A stretch of 64,000 bases of DNA from the NCBI GenBank assembly GCA_030762175.1, contig CM060846.1, positions 309,104,512 through 309,168,511 on the forward strand, in the 5' to 3' direction. Within the stretch, counting starts at the first letter, position 1. The number at the start of each line of letters is the position of its first letter. The notes under the pieces are model-generated. The model was not told the DNA's origin, made no database searches, and worked only from the letters and a program-made list of their open reading frames with translations. A program made the translations under genes and the position numbers. Origin of the DNA: Metallyticus violacea (lineage: Eukaryota > Arthropoda > Insecta > Mantodea > Metallyticidae). Below are positions 12,891 through 24,100 of this stretch, piece after piece.

Positions 12891-14425
12891 TATAAATAAG
12901 CAGTTGAATATCTTAATCTCATTTCCTGAAAAAAAAGGTTGTTCTGAACTATACCACTATTTTCTATATTAGAGTGACCCCCATGGTTTTGGTGGAACGC
13001 CAATAAATGTTCATTACTCCTTGACCTATTCAATAAGTTGTTTTCTAATATTTGGTTTAGGTTTAAACACACTAATCCAGCTTACAAATTCTCAATGTTA
13101 TTTAGATTCACGGTGTTTTGTTTTATGTTCTTCTGGACCGTCCTTTGCAAATTTAACATCAAGCAATCGTTTGCAAAACTTTAGCCTGTCTTTAATATGC
13201 TTGCACTCAGAAGAGACTTTACCGGTTCTGTGTGAGCAACCCTTTCCCAGTTGGTGTGTCTGACATAGTGCATCGTTGTTGTCTCCTCCACTTTCTTATT
13301 TCCATTTTGAAAGTCTTCTGAAATTTTTATTTTCTTCACTACACTTCTTGCCTCTGTCACCTGGTTCATGCAGAAATGTTTAACTCTGTCCTTAGTCTTA
13401 GGAGTCAGTCTGTAGACACCATAGATCTTCCACTGATGATGGTGTAGATGAGGAAATCTATCTGGGTGTTAGATCGGTGTTAGAATTTATATTTATTTTT
13501 CGTTTTTAACGTCCTATGCCAACTGTCATAGTTATTCGAGACGAGTGATAGAATGAATAAAACGTTGATGAAAAAATGACACCTTGTTCGTCTGCACTTA
13601 GACCTTGCCTACACCTGACTTTGAATCGAGGCCTACCCAGGTAAGCCAGAGAAGTTGCTGCTTTTTATAGATGTAACTCCTACTGAGCGACTTTAAACTG
13701 AAGATAATGTAACGTTAAGGAAGGAAGCTCATAGTAGCCTGCGGAGTGACTCGAAGCCTGAGCGAAATGTACAAAGTAATAAAAATGTGTTTTGAAATAA
13801 AAAGCTTGGTAGCAATTGAATAAGGGTGGTGGAATCTCAGCTCTCTTCGCAGTGCTCCAACTCGACTCAAATATTAACAATCTCCATCTCTCGCTTACAG
13901 TTTTGGTCTACCTAGTGCGCTGCATTTTACAGTAAGCGGGAGCGGCAAAGGAGCATAATGTTATTACGGGAGTCAATTTCACAAGTGGCTTTTCACGGGA
14001 GACGCAATAAAATGTTTAATGTTGTTACAGCGGTTTGATTTCCATATCCTGTATTCCATAGAGACGGCCAGATGGGTCGGGAGAGAAAGAGAGGCATAGG
14101 ATTCCAAGTTCCAAAGGAGGAAAATTGCAATTTCAGCTTTATTATGTATCTGCGCTATCAATTTTAAGTTTGATTGCACATTTAACTCGATGGAAATAAA
14201 AATCGTATGTCTTTTAATGGAATTTTGACGAAATATTAAGAAGAGCTGCTATCTATAAAGCAAAAGTCCCATTGTGGGCACAGGTAACTAATACAAAACT
14301 GTCCCTCTAAGGAGGACCGATGCGAAAGACTTCGGAAGCATTCGCTAACGCTGAATCCACAATACAACTTCAGTTCATGTTTAATATGTGCAATGATCAG
14401 GAAATGTGTTTTTTCGGGCCTTGTG
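12891..14425. other. No recognised gene
   Basis: Several short frames on both strands, none with a domain. Segment 13640-13980 is slightly less AT-rich but unassigned. Confidence 0.5.
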
Positions 14426-14431
14426 ATTTGA

Positions 14432-14512
14432 TAGCTGAACGGGCAAAGGCAGGTATCTAATAATAAGAACTACCCATGTTCGAATCCTCCTCATGCTTTA
14501 ATTTTATTTGTT
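14432..14512 (+). repeat. tRNA-like head of an unnamed retroposon, copy 1
   Basis: TAGCTGAACGG (A-box-like) and GTTCGAATCC (B box, about 14491-14500) are spaced as in a tRNA gene, followed by a T-rich stretch. A related unit lies inverted at 15118-15215; both share GCAGGTAT between the boxes and a 3' flank CATGC. It does not fold into a full cloverleaf by eye, so I call a tRNA-derived retroposon or pseudogene and not a tRNA gene. Confidence 0.5.
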
Positions 14513-14799
14513 ATTTTTTGCTATGTTATAACACATAAATAATGCGTCTTTTAATGGAGAATTTATATTTGCATTTTAAGGCATTTACGCTCAAACAAGG
14601 CGAAAATTAATCAAGTTTTGTTTTAAAAATAAGTGCCATATTAATAAATGTTTTAAAGCGGAAAGCTAATAACAAAATATAACTTTTCTTTTTTAATTAA
14701 AATAATTATTTTTCCCTGTTTTTTTAAACAAAAATTCATTTCCCTTTTTATTTGCATGTGTGTGTTTGTGTAAGCATAAATGACATAAGTCTTCCCATT

Positions 14800-15094
14800 T
14801 TTTTTTAATTTGGTTTATTTATGGACGCTCTTTAACATCTCAAGTCATCGGCGTCCCATTCAACTCTGGGCGTGAAACGGCCGACAAATTTTGCTTAGAG
14901 GCCTCTCTTTCAGGCTTGAGGTTCTTTTTCGTGCCGTAAATGTACGACACGGGACCCACGGCTTTACTTCCCTTCCGAAAGAAGCCATACTTAGGATTTT
15001 TACGCCCGAAAAAAATCCATCGGTCCTGGCCGGGTTCGAACCCGTGATCTTGGGTGTAGGAGGCAAGTATGGTAGCCACTACACCACCATTGAA
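14800..15094 (-). mobile_element. SINE family B, near full-length, minus strand
   Basis: Minus-strand copy whose tRNA-like head (GTGGTGTAGTGGCTACC and B box GGGTTCGAACCC) sits at about 15030-15090 and whose 3' end (GAGCGTCCATAAATAAA-type tail) is at the left. It is the most complete copy of family B, with the body phrases GTAAAGCCGTGGGTCCCGTG and GGCCGTTTCACGCCC. It may look like a coding segment because of open antisense frames; these are artefacts. Confidence 0.9.
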
Positions 15095-15117
15095 AGGTAT
15101 ATATATATACTAAACAT

Positions 15118-15215
15118 TATTTTTCTTTCAAAAAATAAAACAATTCATGCATGGGTAGGATTTGAACGTCGTTAGCACTCACTGCTACATACCTGCTTTT
15201 ATCCTTTCGACTATT
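15118..15215 (-). repeat. tRNA-like head of an unnamed retroposon, copy 2 (inverted)
   Basis: On the minus strand TAGTCGAAAGG (A-box-like), GCAGGTAT and GTTCAAATCC (B box), then CATGC and a T-rich stretch, in the same order as at 14432-14512. The two copies point toward each other around the family B SINE. Confidence 0.5.
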
Positions 15216-17940
15216 AGCGTACATCAGCCATGGAGAACTCGATGTGGTGGTGATTACAGAATGAGGCTATAGGCTTAAGACCCACGCTCAGGAATACGTA
15301 AATTTAGAGCTGAGGCGAGCATAACTTTATTAAATGAACGGTAAAAGTTATAGGATGAAAAATATGATAGACAAACAAATTTAATATATTTGAAAGCGAT
15401 TTCAAACTATTGTATTATATTTTGAAACTTCTAATATAATTACCAATGAACATAAATCACTTTCCGAATAAGTTAATGATAAAATGTTTAAATAAAATGC
15501 ATTTCCTCAGTTAAAATATTGTTCTGGAGAGATTCTTAAGATCATATTTTATTATTCTCATGTCTTGAGAAATATAAAATAAACAAGACTTTATGTGCTA
15601 TTCTTAAAATATGTTCACTTCCACCGTTCTTATGTTCATATTTGTATATTTTTGCTATGTTTATTTACTTTATAATCTTACCTAGGTCATAATTTCTTAT
15701 TCCATCTCTATATTTTTCCCCATAAGCATGTCATCCATTTATCCATGGCCTCGCTATACACAGAAGAGTGATGTCGGCATTGAGTATCAAAGCACGCGTT
15801 ATATTGGCTCACCTAATGCCGACGCAGATAGTGACGCTACTATCTGGATCGACGCTTAAATATTTGAAAATTCGATGAACTACCAAACAACAAAAAGAAG
15901 AAATAGCCAAAATACATAGCTTAGTTGCAACGAATAGTGTACTTGCTTGAATAAAAGAACATGTGATTCAACATGTAAGCGCTTTAGTCAGTTTTATATA
16001 TTTTAAATTGCAGAACTATTGTACTAATTTAGCCTGTCGTTCAAGCATTGATATTACGATATGTTTTGCTTTACTTGATTAATAAGACAGCATGTATACA
16101 TTTTGTTTTAGCTGTCGTAGACAGTACTGCGTTACCCGCCTGCCTTGATCACCCTACCTCGGACAGCGAGGCCTGCGCAAATGAATTATTATGTTTGCGT
16201 TCCTAGAAAATGTTTAAATCCATAATTTAATTTAAGGCCCCAAAATTTATTTTTGATTTATAAATGTTTAATTTATGTTTTAGCATTTCCTTAAACCCCC
16301 CCCCCCTTGCCATTCATCTTCTTCAATATTTCAGATATTTTGTTCTAAATCCACATATCTTCTCTTGCTACACTTTGCTTGCCTTTACAGCTCCTTATTT
16401 TAGATGTTGGCGTAGGAATCTGCAGAAAATGTTGTATAACGCAGTGTATTTAAAGATCTTATAGGCATATTTATATATTTCGTTGAATTTAAAGTACTGA
16501 CTACTTAGGATAATGCTTCCCAGCTGTTAAGAGGTCAAGAACAAAAGGAATTTTGGATTGCTGGTATTAAACTTTGTCTTCTTTTGCCACTCTGCCAATA
16601 TTTCGAAAAAAAAAGTGGTAAAACAGAAATGAATATAGACTTTGAATTAGTTTCTACTGTTTTATACAAGATCAGAAATTCTGATTAAATATTAAAGCAC
16701 TGAAACCTTTTTTATTGCGGAAGTAAATCTTAGTTCTCTTAAAAACATTTCTCGATTCAATAAGTTATAGATAATTGATGTTTAAAAAGTAATGAGTTTA
16801 ATCCAAAATTAACATTTAAATTTTCTGAATACTTGCAGTTTCCTAAAGCAACTGTAAATGCTTTCTTCTCTGTTCTAAATTATACCAAAAACATAAATGA
16901 AAATTAGAAAGTTTTTGTATTAAGCAGCTCTTACAGCTTGCACTATTATATAAGTTAATAAGTTAATATAGGTTTCTCGTATGTTTAAAACCAACACGTG
17001 CTGATTTTCGTTTAAAAAAAATGGATAGTTTTTGTTCTCGCTAGCTGGTATATTTCTTAGGCTCCTGAAAATGTGTAACATCTCAGAAGATAAATGTTCT
17101 CGACTCCCACTTGCAAAGCAGTACACAACAAATTTGCTGACAGAATGGGGCTATTTTTCTTTCAGCAAATTGTTGTGAGAGATTTCTTTCCTATACTATT
17201 TGAAGCAGTATATCTAACTAGCATTAATCCTGTGCTATTTAAACATTTAATTAGTAAGCAGAGCTAGAAACCTCAGTTTAATTTTGTTCATGTTAATTAT
17301 TATTTCCTATCCATGCTTGAAGCACTAAAATGTTAATGTCATTTCACATACTAGATACTAAATATATTACTGGATATATAATGTTTTGCTCTTTTTGTAT
17401 ATACTTAGGTTCTTTGCACATAATATTTCTTTTTTTCTTTTTTATTTCTCATCTAATATTGCTTAGTGTTGTCTTTATCATCTCTCTTATCAATCTATAT
17501 GAATACTGAGTGAATCTAATTGGGAAGTTATACATTTCTGGCATTTTCAGACTATCCCGTAAACACTGTTTCCTGTGTTGCATCGATTTCGACCAAATTG
17601 GCTGCTATGTGCATCTCGGCGTGTTATGACTCGTGTTGTACTGTGCGCTCGATGGACCTTACTGGTGAATGTCCGGGGTTCATGGAGGACTTTTCTTTTA
17701 TTTTCTGGCATGGAAGATTGAAATAATGCTTTTTCTATAATATTTATTAATGTAAAAATCCTAATTATGTAAATTTTCATTAAATCACAAATTAGCATCA
17801 AAATCTGATTTATTAAGATAACTAAATGCGAATACCTTTACATTAATTTGAAATGACAAACATAAGGCATTGGTTGATATTTTGCTCTTTGATTCTTACA
17901 GACGAAAATAGGAGTAGTTCTAGAGCAATATGTATAAAGG
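15216..17940. other. No recognised gene
   Basis: AT-rich. A 12-C run lies near 16297-16308. At 17520-17800 a less AT-rich patch is open on both strands (68 codons plus, 84 codons minus), with no recognisable motif. Confidence 0.5.
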
Positions 17941-17944
17941 TAAA

Positions 17945-18012
17945 CTCCCTCGTAGGATAGCCTAGTGAATGCGGCGGATTCGACTGTAAAATACAGGTTT
18001 GTTGAGTTACAA
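17945..18012 (+). repeat. Possible tRNA-like retroposon head
   Basis: GGATAGCCTAGTGAATGCGG fits an A box; a weak B-box-like GAGTTACAATTTC follows at a tRNA-like distance. No repeat partner in the window. Confidence 0.25.
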
Positions 18013-18159
18013 TTTCGCAGAATAAGATCTCACCCGATGTAATAATGCATTTTATGTATGTACATATACCTTCATTTACTACTATGCATTTGTTGTTTTA
18101 ATTTGGTTCTGTGTAAAAGAATGCCTTATGGCCTTAACTCTGCCAGGAAAAATAAAGTA

Positions 18160-18160
18160 A

Positions 18161-18206
<46 letters not shown>

Positions 18207-18207
18207 T
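18160..18207. repeat. (TTA)n microsatellite
   Basis: About 16 uninterrupted ATT units. Confidence 0.96.
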
Positions 18208-18380
18208 AGCATAAACGAGAAGCGGGAGTGTTCTGTATAAACAGAACTTTATGTTTAACTTTTCTCTCCCTTTTGGATGGTAGGGTCACTGATCTATTGC
18301 TTATCAAGCTTTATTTTCCTTCGTTATTGAAAGATACTATACCGCCAGAGATCACCAACACTGTCAGCTCAATATAAAAA

Positions 18381-18956
18381 ATGGCCTGTACTGTAAGCGT
18401 ATTTAAAGTTGTACTATTATTAGTAATAGTTAAGGGGTTATTGTGGGTCAGATGCTTCGAAATATTTCCAGTGTTCAACCATTGGTTTCAGGAAAACCCG
18501 ACTCGGCAGATCTGTGGCACTGTAACTACTTATATTGAACAGGCAAAGGAGCAAGTGTCCCAGACCGCGTGGGGTTGGCAGTATTGTACAGCGGCTCTTT
18601 CTCACGTCATGTTATACAATAGAACGGCTACAGCTGTCAACAGGGGATCACTTAAGCTTGAACAACGCGCCTTTCTTCCTGAACCGTACTTTTGCACGGG
18701 TGTTAAGAATAATGTTGGCCACTGGCTTCAGAACCACAGCAGGAAACTGCCCTTTATTTCCCTCAAGTACCCTTTAGTGCAGATTGGACTACCCCGATTT
18801 TTGCTGAATGAATACAGAGATCCAGTACTCCTGCTCACAGTGTTCTTGCTACCAATTTCCATTAACAAACATGTGTTTTTGTGCTTGTTTATATTTTATT
18901 ACCGGTTTTTACGAATACACTATGGGGGAAATAAATGCTTAACGGGTATTTATTAG
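18381..18956 (+). CDS. Unassigned 191-codon open frame, possible exon or relic
   Basis: One of the longest open frames in the window and the longest one not explained by a microsatellite or transposon. It lies in a segment (about 18340-18830) clearly less AT-rich than its surroundings. The first 25 residues (VFKVVLLLVIVKGLLWV after a short start) resemble a signal peptide or membrane segment; a second hydrophobic stretch lies near residues 148-175. Between them are three cysteines (about 45, 68 and 104) and an NRT site for possible N-glycosylation. I recognise no family. The frame ends in AT-rich DNA where the composition is no longer coding-like, so the true coding part, if any, probably ends near 18830. 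It could be an exon, a degraded transposon gene or chance; I would not assign a function. Confidence 0.25.
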   Translation: MACTVSVFKVVLLLVIVKGLLWVRCFEIFPVFNHWFQENPTRQICGTVTTYIEQAKEQVSQTAWGWQYCTAALSHVMLYNRTATAVNRGSLKLEQRAFLPEPYFCTGVKNNVGHWLQNHSRKLPFISLKYPLVQIGLPRFLLNEYRDPVLLLTVFLLPISINKHVFLCLFIFYYRFLRIHYGGNKCLTGIY

Positions 18957-19712
18957 TGCCTTGATATATATGTTTTCTGACTGCCAAAAAGTTCTATCAA
19001 AATTTTAAGGACTTTATGTAGAAATTTAATTTAATTTTATTTTGGATACTTTCTTTTACAAGGCAATTGTAATATTTCTTTGATGACATCTTTCTATATG
19101 ATGGAAAAGTTAATTTTTTTGGGGGGGGTGGGAGATTTTCGCTTATTGCTGAAAATAATTTATTCTAGTTTCCCATTCCCTAGTTTATTCTATATTTATT
19201 CACAACCTTTTGCTTTTAGGTAAATCTGCTGTCAGGAATATCTCAAGTGCAACATATGAAAGAGGTCATTGGTCACATAGCAGAGAGGGACCAGGTTTCC
19301 ACTATATCCCCTTTACATTTCCTATACACCCTTCAATTTCTTTTCTCATGATAATCCCTACAGTTCTGTTTTCATAGACTTTTAATCCCATTATCTGACT
19401 GTTTTTCCTCCAGAATTTGTCATACTCCAATTCACTCAGATTTTTTTTTCATTAAAATTAATTTATCGATGTTAGTCTCCTGCATTGTGTCTCGAAGTTG
19501 TTTCTCACAATTGAATTCTATGAGATCGCCATAAACTTTAATAAAGCCCAAAAAATGGACTTTCAAGATCAGAAAGTGCAGCATTCCTCACAAGCATTGT
19601 AGACTAACAACTACTGCAGTTACAATATCAGTGACTCATTGGATGTAACATGCAATATATATATAGTAAATAAAGAAATGTGTAAAACATTCTTAAGAGT
19701 AGTAGATGCATA
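18957..19712. other. No recognised gene
   Basis: AT-rich, with a G-run near 19121. Nothing recognisable. Confidence 0.5.
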
Positions 19713-19715
19713 ACA

Positions 19716-19737
19716 TGCCAAAATTATATACACACTT
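19716..19737. repeat. Left terminal inverted repeat
   Basis: TGCCAAAAT, then ATACACACTT; matches the right end in reverse complement apart from a 2-base gap. Confidence 0.7.
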
Positions 19738-19825
19738 CAAGCAAAGAAAAAACTGTGTTAACATAACAAAACTGAATTCACACAAATAGAAAATGCTGAG
19801 TACTAATCATCTTACTCTTTTACAG

Positions 19826-20158
19826 TTACAACAGTTGCTCAAAATGTCCACCATCGGCGTCAATACACTTCTGAGTACGTTGAACTACCGATTGAGCAAC
19901 GTATGCGAAAGTGTTCTCAGCGATTGCAGCACATGCCGTTTCAATTTCATCCTGATGTGCTGCCAGTGTAGCTGGTTTTCTGCGGTATACTATACCATGA
20001 GTCTCAAATTTGTCTCTAATGCGTGCAATTGCTACTCGCGTTGGCGGTTCTGTTCTGTACACACGTCTCCATTGCCTTTGAACTTCATCAACATTCTCGG
20101 TTTTCGAATACCACTTCAAAATTTCTTTCCGCTGTTCAAACGATAATCTTGGCTGCAT
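19826..20158 (-). CDS. Core-less transposase, 110 codons (DUF4817-type head fused to tail)
   Basis: An intact frame from ATG at 20158 to a TAA at 19826. Residues 1-60 (LSFEQRKEILKWYSKTENVD, then VQRQWRRVYRTEPPTR and IARIRDKFETHG) match the helix-turn-helix head, DUF4817-like, of a large group of insect Tc1/mariner-type transposases. The last 40 residues (ETACAAIAENTF ... CIDADGGHFEQLL) match the extreme C-terminus of the same proteins. The two halves meet near residue 62-72 in frame, so the catalytic DDE region has been lost while the reading frame stayed open. A product would probably bind the transposon ends but not cut; such truncated proteins act as repressors in other systems (the KP type of P element is the known example). 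Whether this one is expressed is unknown. Confidence 0.6.
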   Translation of the reverse strand: MQPRLSFEQRKEILKWYSKTENVDEVQRQWRRVYRTEPPTRVAIARIRDKFETHGIVYRRKPATLAAHQDEIETACAAIAENTFAYVAQSVVQRTQKCIDADGGHFEQLL

Positions 20159-20275
20159 TTTGTTGTAGCGACGCTAGTGTAATGTGAGTCACATCTGTTT
20201 ACAGAACATCATACTACACATTACGGTTATTTTTTGGTCCAATTTTGAAATGTATTAAATAGATATCTACTGTGA

Positions 20276-20299
20276 AAGTGTGTATACATTATTTTGGCA
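20276..20299. repeat. Right terminal inverted repeat
   Basis: Plus strand AAGTGTGTATACATTATTTT then GGCA; pairs with the left repeat at 19716-19737. Confidence 0.7.
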
Positions 20300-20314
20300 C
20301 CCTCGGTATATAAG

Positions 20315-20423
20315 GTTTAAAAGTTGCAAAGTTCTGGAAAAAATAGTAACAACGAGAATAGCCATAAACCTCACAAGATATTTCGTTGTAACTGTTTTTA
20401 CGAGTACTTCGCAACTTTTTAAC
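20315..20423. repeat. 109-bp imperfect hairpin
   Basis: Left arm 20315-20357 and right arm 20381-20423 are reverse complements at about 35 of 43 positions with no gap, separated by a loop of about 23 bases. The outermost pairs are GTTTAAAAGTTGC against GCAACTTTTTAAC. It starts less than 10 bases from the right end of the transposon at 19713-20306. It may be a tiny foldback element or a transcript hairpin of pre-miRNA size; the sequence alone does not decide. Confidence 0.75.
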
Positions 20424-20749
20424 GAACTTTGATCAACAAAACGCTCATGCTTTTTATACAAGCATAAATACTAACATTAAAATTTAACTTTACAATATTT
20501 TGTTAGCTCAATACCTAATGAACGTCTGGTACTAGTTTAATTGTTGCAACTTCTGGCTCCCGCCTTTGAGAGGTGTACAAGAACAGACATGTCTAGTTCA
20601 GTCTACAGATAAATGGAGATGACACGCAACGTCTCAACAAATCTTCAGCTGGGGCCTATAAAGATTTTGTTCTTCCTTGTAGTATAGCTCGAACAGGGTT
20701 TAAAATGTTAAAATAGAGAGGGCAATCAGTTATAAAGAAAGATAGATCC
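20424..20749. other. No recognised gene; may include the mariner 5' end
   Basis: Between the hairpin and the first recognisable transposase residues. If the mariner downstream is of usual length, its 5' inverted repeat should lie in this stretch, but I could not identify it. Confidence 0.45.
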
Positions 20750-21530
20750 GCGCTCCATTTTATGCTCCAACTGAAGTTACTATTAACACCGCTGCTGTCC
20801 TTATGAGAGAGGATCGTCGAATAACATTAAAACACTTTAAAAATATTAAAATTTCATGTGAAAATTGTTCGTGAACGGGGGGTTTCAAGACTGATGATTA
20901 CCGAATAAAAAAGACGTTGTGTGCAGATGAAGATGATGTTATAGGAAGATGCGGATAGTCTTTCAAAGGTAATCTTTCTGATGAAACTTAGGTACATCAT
21001 TTCAATCCTGAGAGCAAATAGCAAAGCTCTGTGGAAACCTCCAACATCACCATCACCAAATATGGCATAAGTGGTTGCTTCTGCTGGGAAAGTTACGCCA
21101 TCTTATTTTTCTATAATCAAGGAATGGTTTACCATCATGTCGTACCTATACGCAGAGAGATGTTCTGAATACTATAAAGTCATATCACACATTTCCTCGC
21201 AACAAGCTAGATGCTGCATCACGATAATGCACAACCGCACATCGCAAATGTTGTTACTAAATATCTCACAAACATCAATGTTAAGAGTGTACTTCACCCT
21301 CTCTATAGTCCTGATTTAGCCCCTATCGCTTTTTCTTTTCCCCAACTAGAAGAAATATCTTTGTGCGAAACATTTTCCATCAGAAGCAGAGGTGAAAGCT
21401 GCGGAGGAAATTCTGAAGGACCTGCTAAAAACTGACTTCCAGCAGTCTTTGAATACTAGCTGAGATCTTGCAAAAGCAGTTGGCTCCAACGGAAACTACA
21501 TTGTAGATCATCCACATTGTGAGAAAGAGT
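20750..21530 (+). pseudogene. mariner transposase, decayed
   Basis: Ordered remnants of a mariner transposase, the cut-and-paste enzyme of this TA-targeting family. I read VTINTAAVLMREDRRITLKH (about 20778-20840), the first catalytic region DET followed by a stop where W should be, then VHHFNPESK (20980-21025), ASAGKVTPS (about 21080), the second catalytic region HHDNAQPH (about 21215), the third YSPDLAP (about 21302), and PSEAEVKAAAEEILKDLLKT near 21385-21440. Stops and at least three frameshifts interrupt it. The Asp spacing in the last part fits mariner D34D type. No inverted repeats were found with confidence. Confidence 0.88.
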
Positions 21531-23739
21531 AAAGGTATGTTGTGAAAAAAAATATTATCATTCTTTGTCGAACAGCCCTCATGTGTATATAGGATACGAA
21601 ACGGTATGTCCAAAGAATTTACAAGTATAAAGGGAGTAGGAAAATAGGCACTTCAAAAGAGCAGAAGTGTTCTTGGATGTTTCGTTGTAGTGCTATAGTC
21701 GTTAACTATAAAGCTACAAATGTGTTTATGGGTGGTCAGAAGTACTGAAAACATAATTGCATATCTTAAACAAATAATTGATTGTATCAAATACAGAGTA
21801 CTACCTCAATGGTTTACATGCCGTAATAAGTTTATTATGAAAATGAGCCCACCAGTTCATTACAATCTGATGCGTCATACTCCAGGAGAATGTTGGCCTG
21901 TTCTTCGTGAATGAAATAATAGAGCGTTTCACGCCTTTCAAATAACAGCACAGTGAACACATATAGGATATTTTATTATTTGAAGTTTAAGTTTAGTAAT
22001 CGTTCAAATAACTTACCTACTGCAATTTTCTTCTACAAAGAACTACACCGAATGAATGCGTGTGGCTTTTGCATGACATTGGTTTACGTTTTCCTGGCTA
22101 TGAACACACGTCACATCGCATCTTAGCTATGGGTTGATCAGTATGATGTAGTTCCGTATTGAAGTGTTTGATAGTTTTTGCTTCCACCTACAAAATACGT
22201 AAAGTTAAACCCCCTTCTACCTGTAAATACTTTATACATATTTTTCTTACTGTATAGCTGTTAGTGTGCGTATGTTGGTCGGCTTTTTATATTAAGGAAG
22301 ACTCATTCGCAGTATTAAATATTTCGAGCGAGCAAATAAAAGAAATGTTATGTCTCAAGACAAAGAATGAGTTATTGGTTTATATCAACATGATGCAGAG
22401 AAATCCAACTTCTTTAAAAATACGGATTAGCCAGCCACTTAGTAACTGTACGGGCATATTAAGCATTATTTTCAACCTGTGGAAAAAACTAGTGTACAGT
22501 GTTAACCAGGGATAAAAGGTAAAGCCAAAACACATTACACACGTCAACTCTTAAGTAATACTGAATGTATATGCAAATGTATGAATATATGCCTGTAAAT
22601 ACTTGAGTTTATTTATGAATAATTCCAGTAAGTTGTATAGCAGAGTCTATGGTTTAAGTTCCTCCAAGCAGCTTCACCATTCCGGTTTTGAATGTCAGAT
22701 ATATGTCTGCATGCAAATGTTTTTTCGAGTGTAAGTGTTGCACAATTAAACAAATGTAATATTGTTCGAAAACCTTACAGTGCAATGCACACTATATAAC
22801 GTACTTTTTGGATTTATTAAAATACAAATTTATAAGTAAATATATATAATACCATAATTTATTATAAACTTTTAAACTCTTTAATAGATGGAATTTTGCA
22901 CAGCTTTTGACAGTAAATCCCTTATAATCGTTATTAATAACTTTATCAATCAACTTTATAATAATACATAATTCATAAAAAAGTCAACTTATTTTTCAAT
23001 CTAGCATACTTTTTTTAAAAATATTCAGACGTGTTTAGAAAACATTTAGCGAGGAAAATGTAAAGGAATTATGTTAGAAGTGGTGCTGATGCTACGACAA
23101 TGAAATAAATCAAAGTGATTAAAGACAGCTTTTCACTTCTGTCTTTTATTTATACTAAGGAAATGAAATTAGTAAACTTTATATTTTATACAATGCCAGT
23201 AATTTTAATTACAAAAAAAAACACACCTACACAGATATAATATAAATACATTTGGGTTCAGTAAATAATATAATTATTTCTTATTGTATATATAACAAAA
23301 ACGTTGCTTAAAGCTATAAATTTCATTCTCATTTCAACAAATTTGCTTTATGTTCACTAACTGTTTACATCATCAGAAGCAGATTTAAGTTTTAATTTTA
23401 CTGTTGTGTTTTTCAGAAATATTGAATGTTTTTAATTGTCCAAAGTAAATTTCTCAGAAGACAGATCTTGTGGTCAGTAATATTTGAAAGTATAGTATTT
23501 CCAGGGAAACAAAAGTAAGGTGTTCAGTCTATGTTTAGTATTTTCCTTCCCCTTTTTTGGCAAGCAATTGAATGCAACTGAAATAAGTGTTATTTCTGTT
23601 TTGCAAGCGACAGTGATTAGACCAAGATAATTGCACGTTTTGCTGCAGGTCTCTTACCAAGTACAAACAAAAAGCTCTCGGAAATAATACAAGGCAGATG
23701 TCATTATATTGAATCGCTTGCATACTTGGAGGTGCCTCC
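21531..23739. other. No recognised gene
   Basis: AT-rich, several chance-length frames, no motif or repeat family recognised. Confidence 0.5.
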
Positions 23740-24100
23740 ATCAACCATAGAAGTCGCTTTCATAATAGCGGGAATGCATTACACATTCCCTCCTCTATTG
23801 GACAACACGGAACAAGGGATAAGCACATTAAATTTCACCCATGCCCGAGGTGGGACTCGAGCAAGTGAGCCTCTTAAACTAAACCACTCGCCGAGACGGC
23901 TTGGGTACAAAATACGTCCATACCTTCCTCCTGTAATGCTAAATTTTGGTTCATGCGTAGGTGGTGAGATCCAACCATTCGTCTCGTTAAATTCTCTGAG
24001 TGCCTGCATCACGTGGACTTTGGACGCTGTCCTATGGTGTGTGCTTATTATTACAACGGTTTTACTTCATTGCTACCCTACTCCAATTTTCTGGTAAATC
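23740..24100 (-). mobile_element. Probable tRNA-derived SINE, minus strand (single copy in window)
   Basis: GC-richer than its surroundings. On the minus strand CTCGGCGAGTGGTTTAG resembles an A box and GCTCGAGTCCCACC a B box; the body then runs to about 23740. Open antisense frames here (up to 123 codons) are explained by the composition of the repeat. No second copy, no clear target duplication. Confidence 0.45.

Larger units (their letters stand above)
19713..20306 (-). mobile_element. Short Tc1/mariner-type transposon with terminal inverted repeats, core deleted
   Basis: A roughly 600-bp unit bounded by inverted repeats. The right end read inward on the minus strand begins CCGAGGGTGCCAAAATAATG and the left end reads ACATGCCAAAATTATATACA; both then continue to CACACTT. 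TA dinucleotides adjoin both ends, as expected for this superfamily. Between the ends is one open frame on the minus strand (19826-20158) that begins with a transposase DNA-binding head and ends with a transposase tail. The DDE catalytic domain, normally about 200 residues, is absent, so this unit can move only if a full-length relative supplies enzyme. The inverted repeats differ by a 2-base gap and a few outer bases. Confidence 0.7.

Noticed and set aside
14840..15175. Several overlapping frames on both strands
   Set aside because: All fall within a family B SINE and recur at 55720-55983 in another copy.
19793..20146. 117-codon plus-strand frame
   Set aside because: Antisense shadow of the 110-codon transposase frame on the minus strand, which has clear family motifs.
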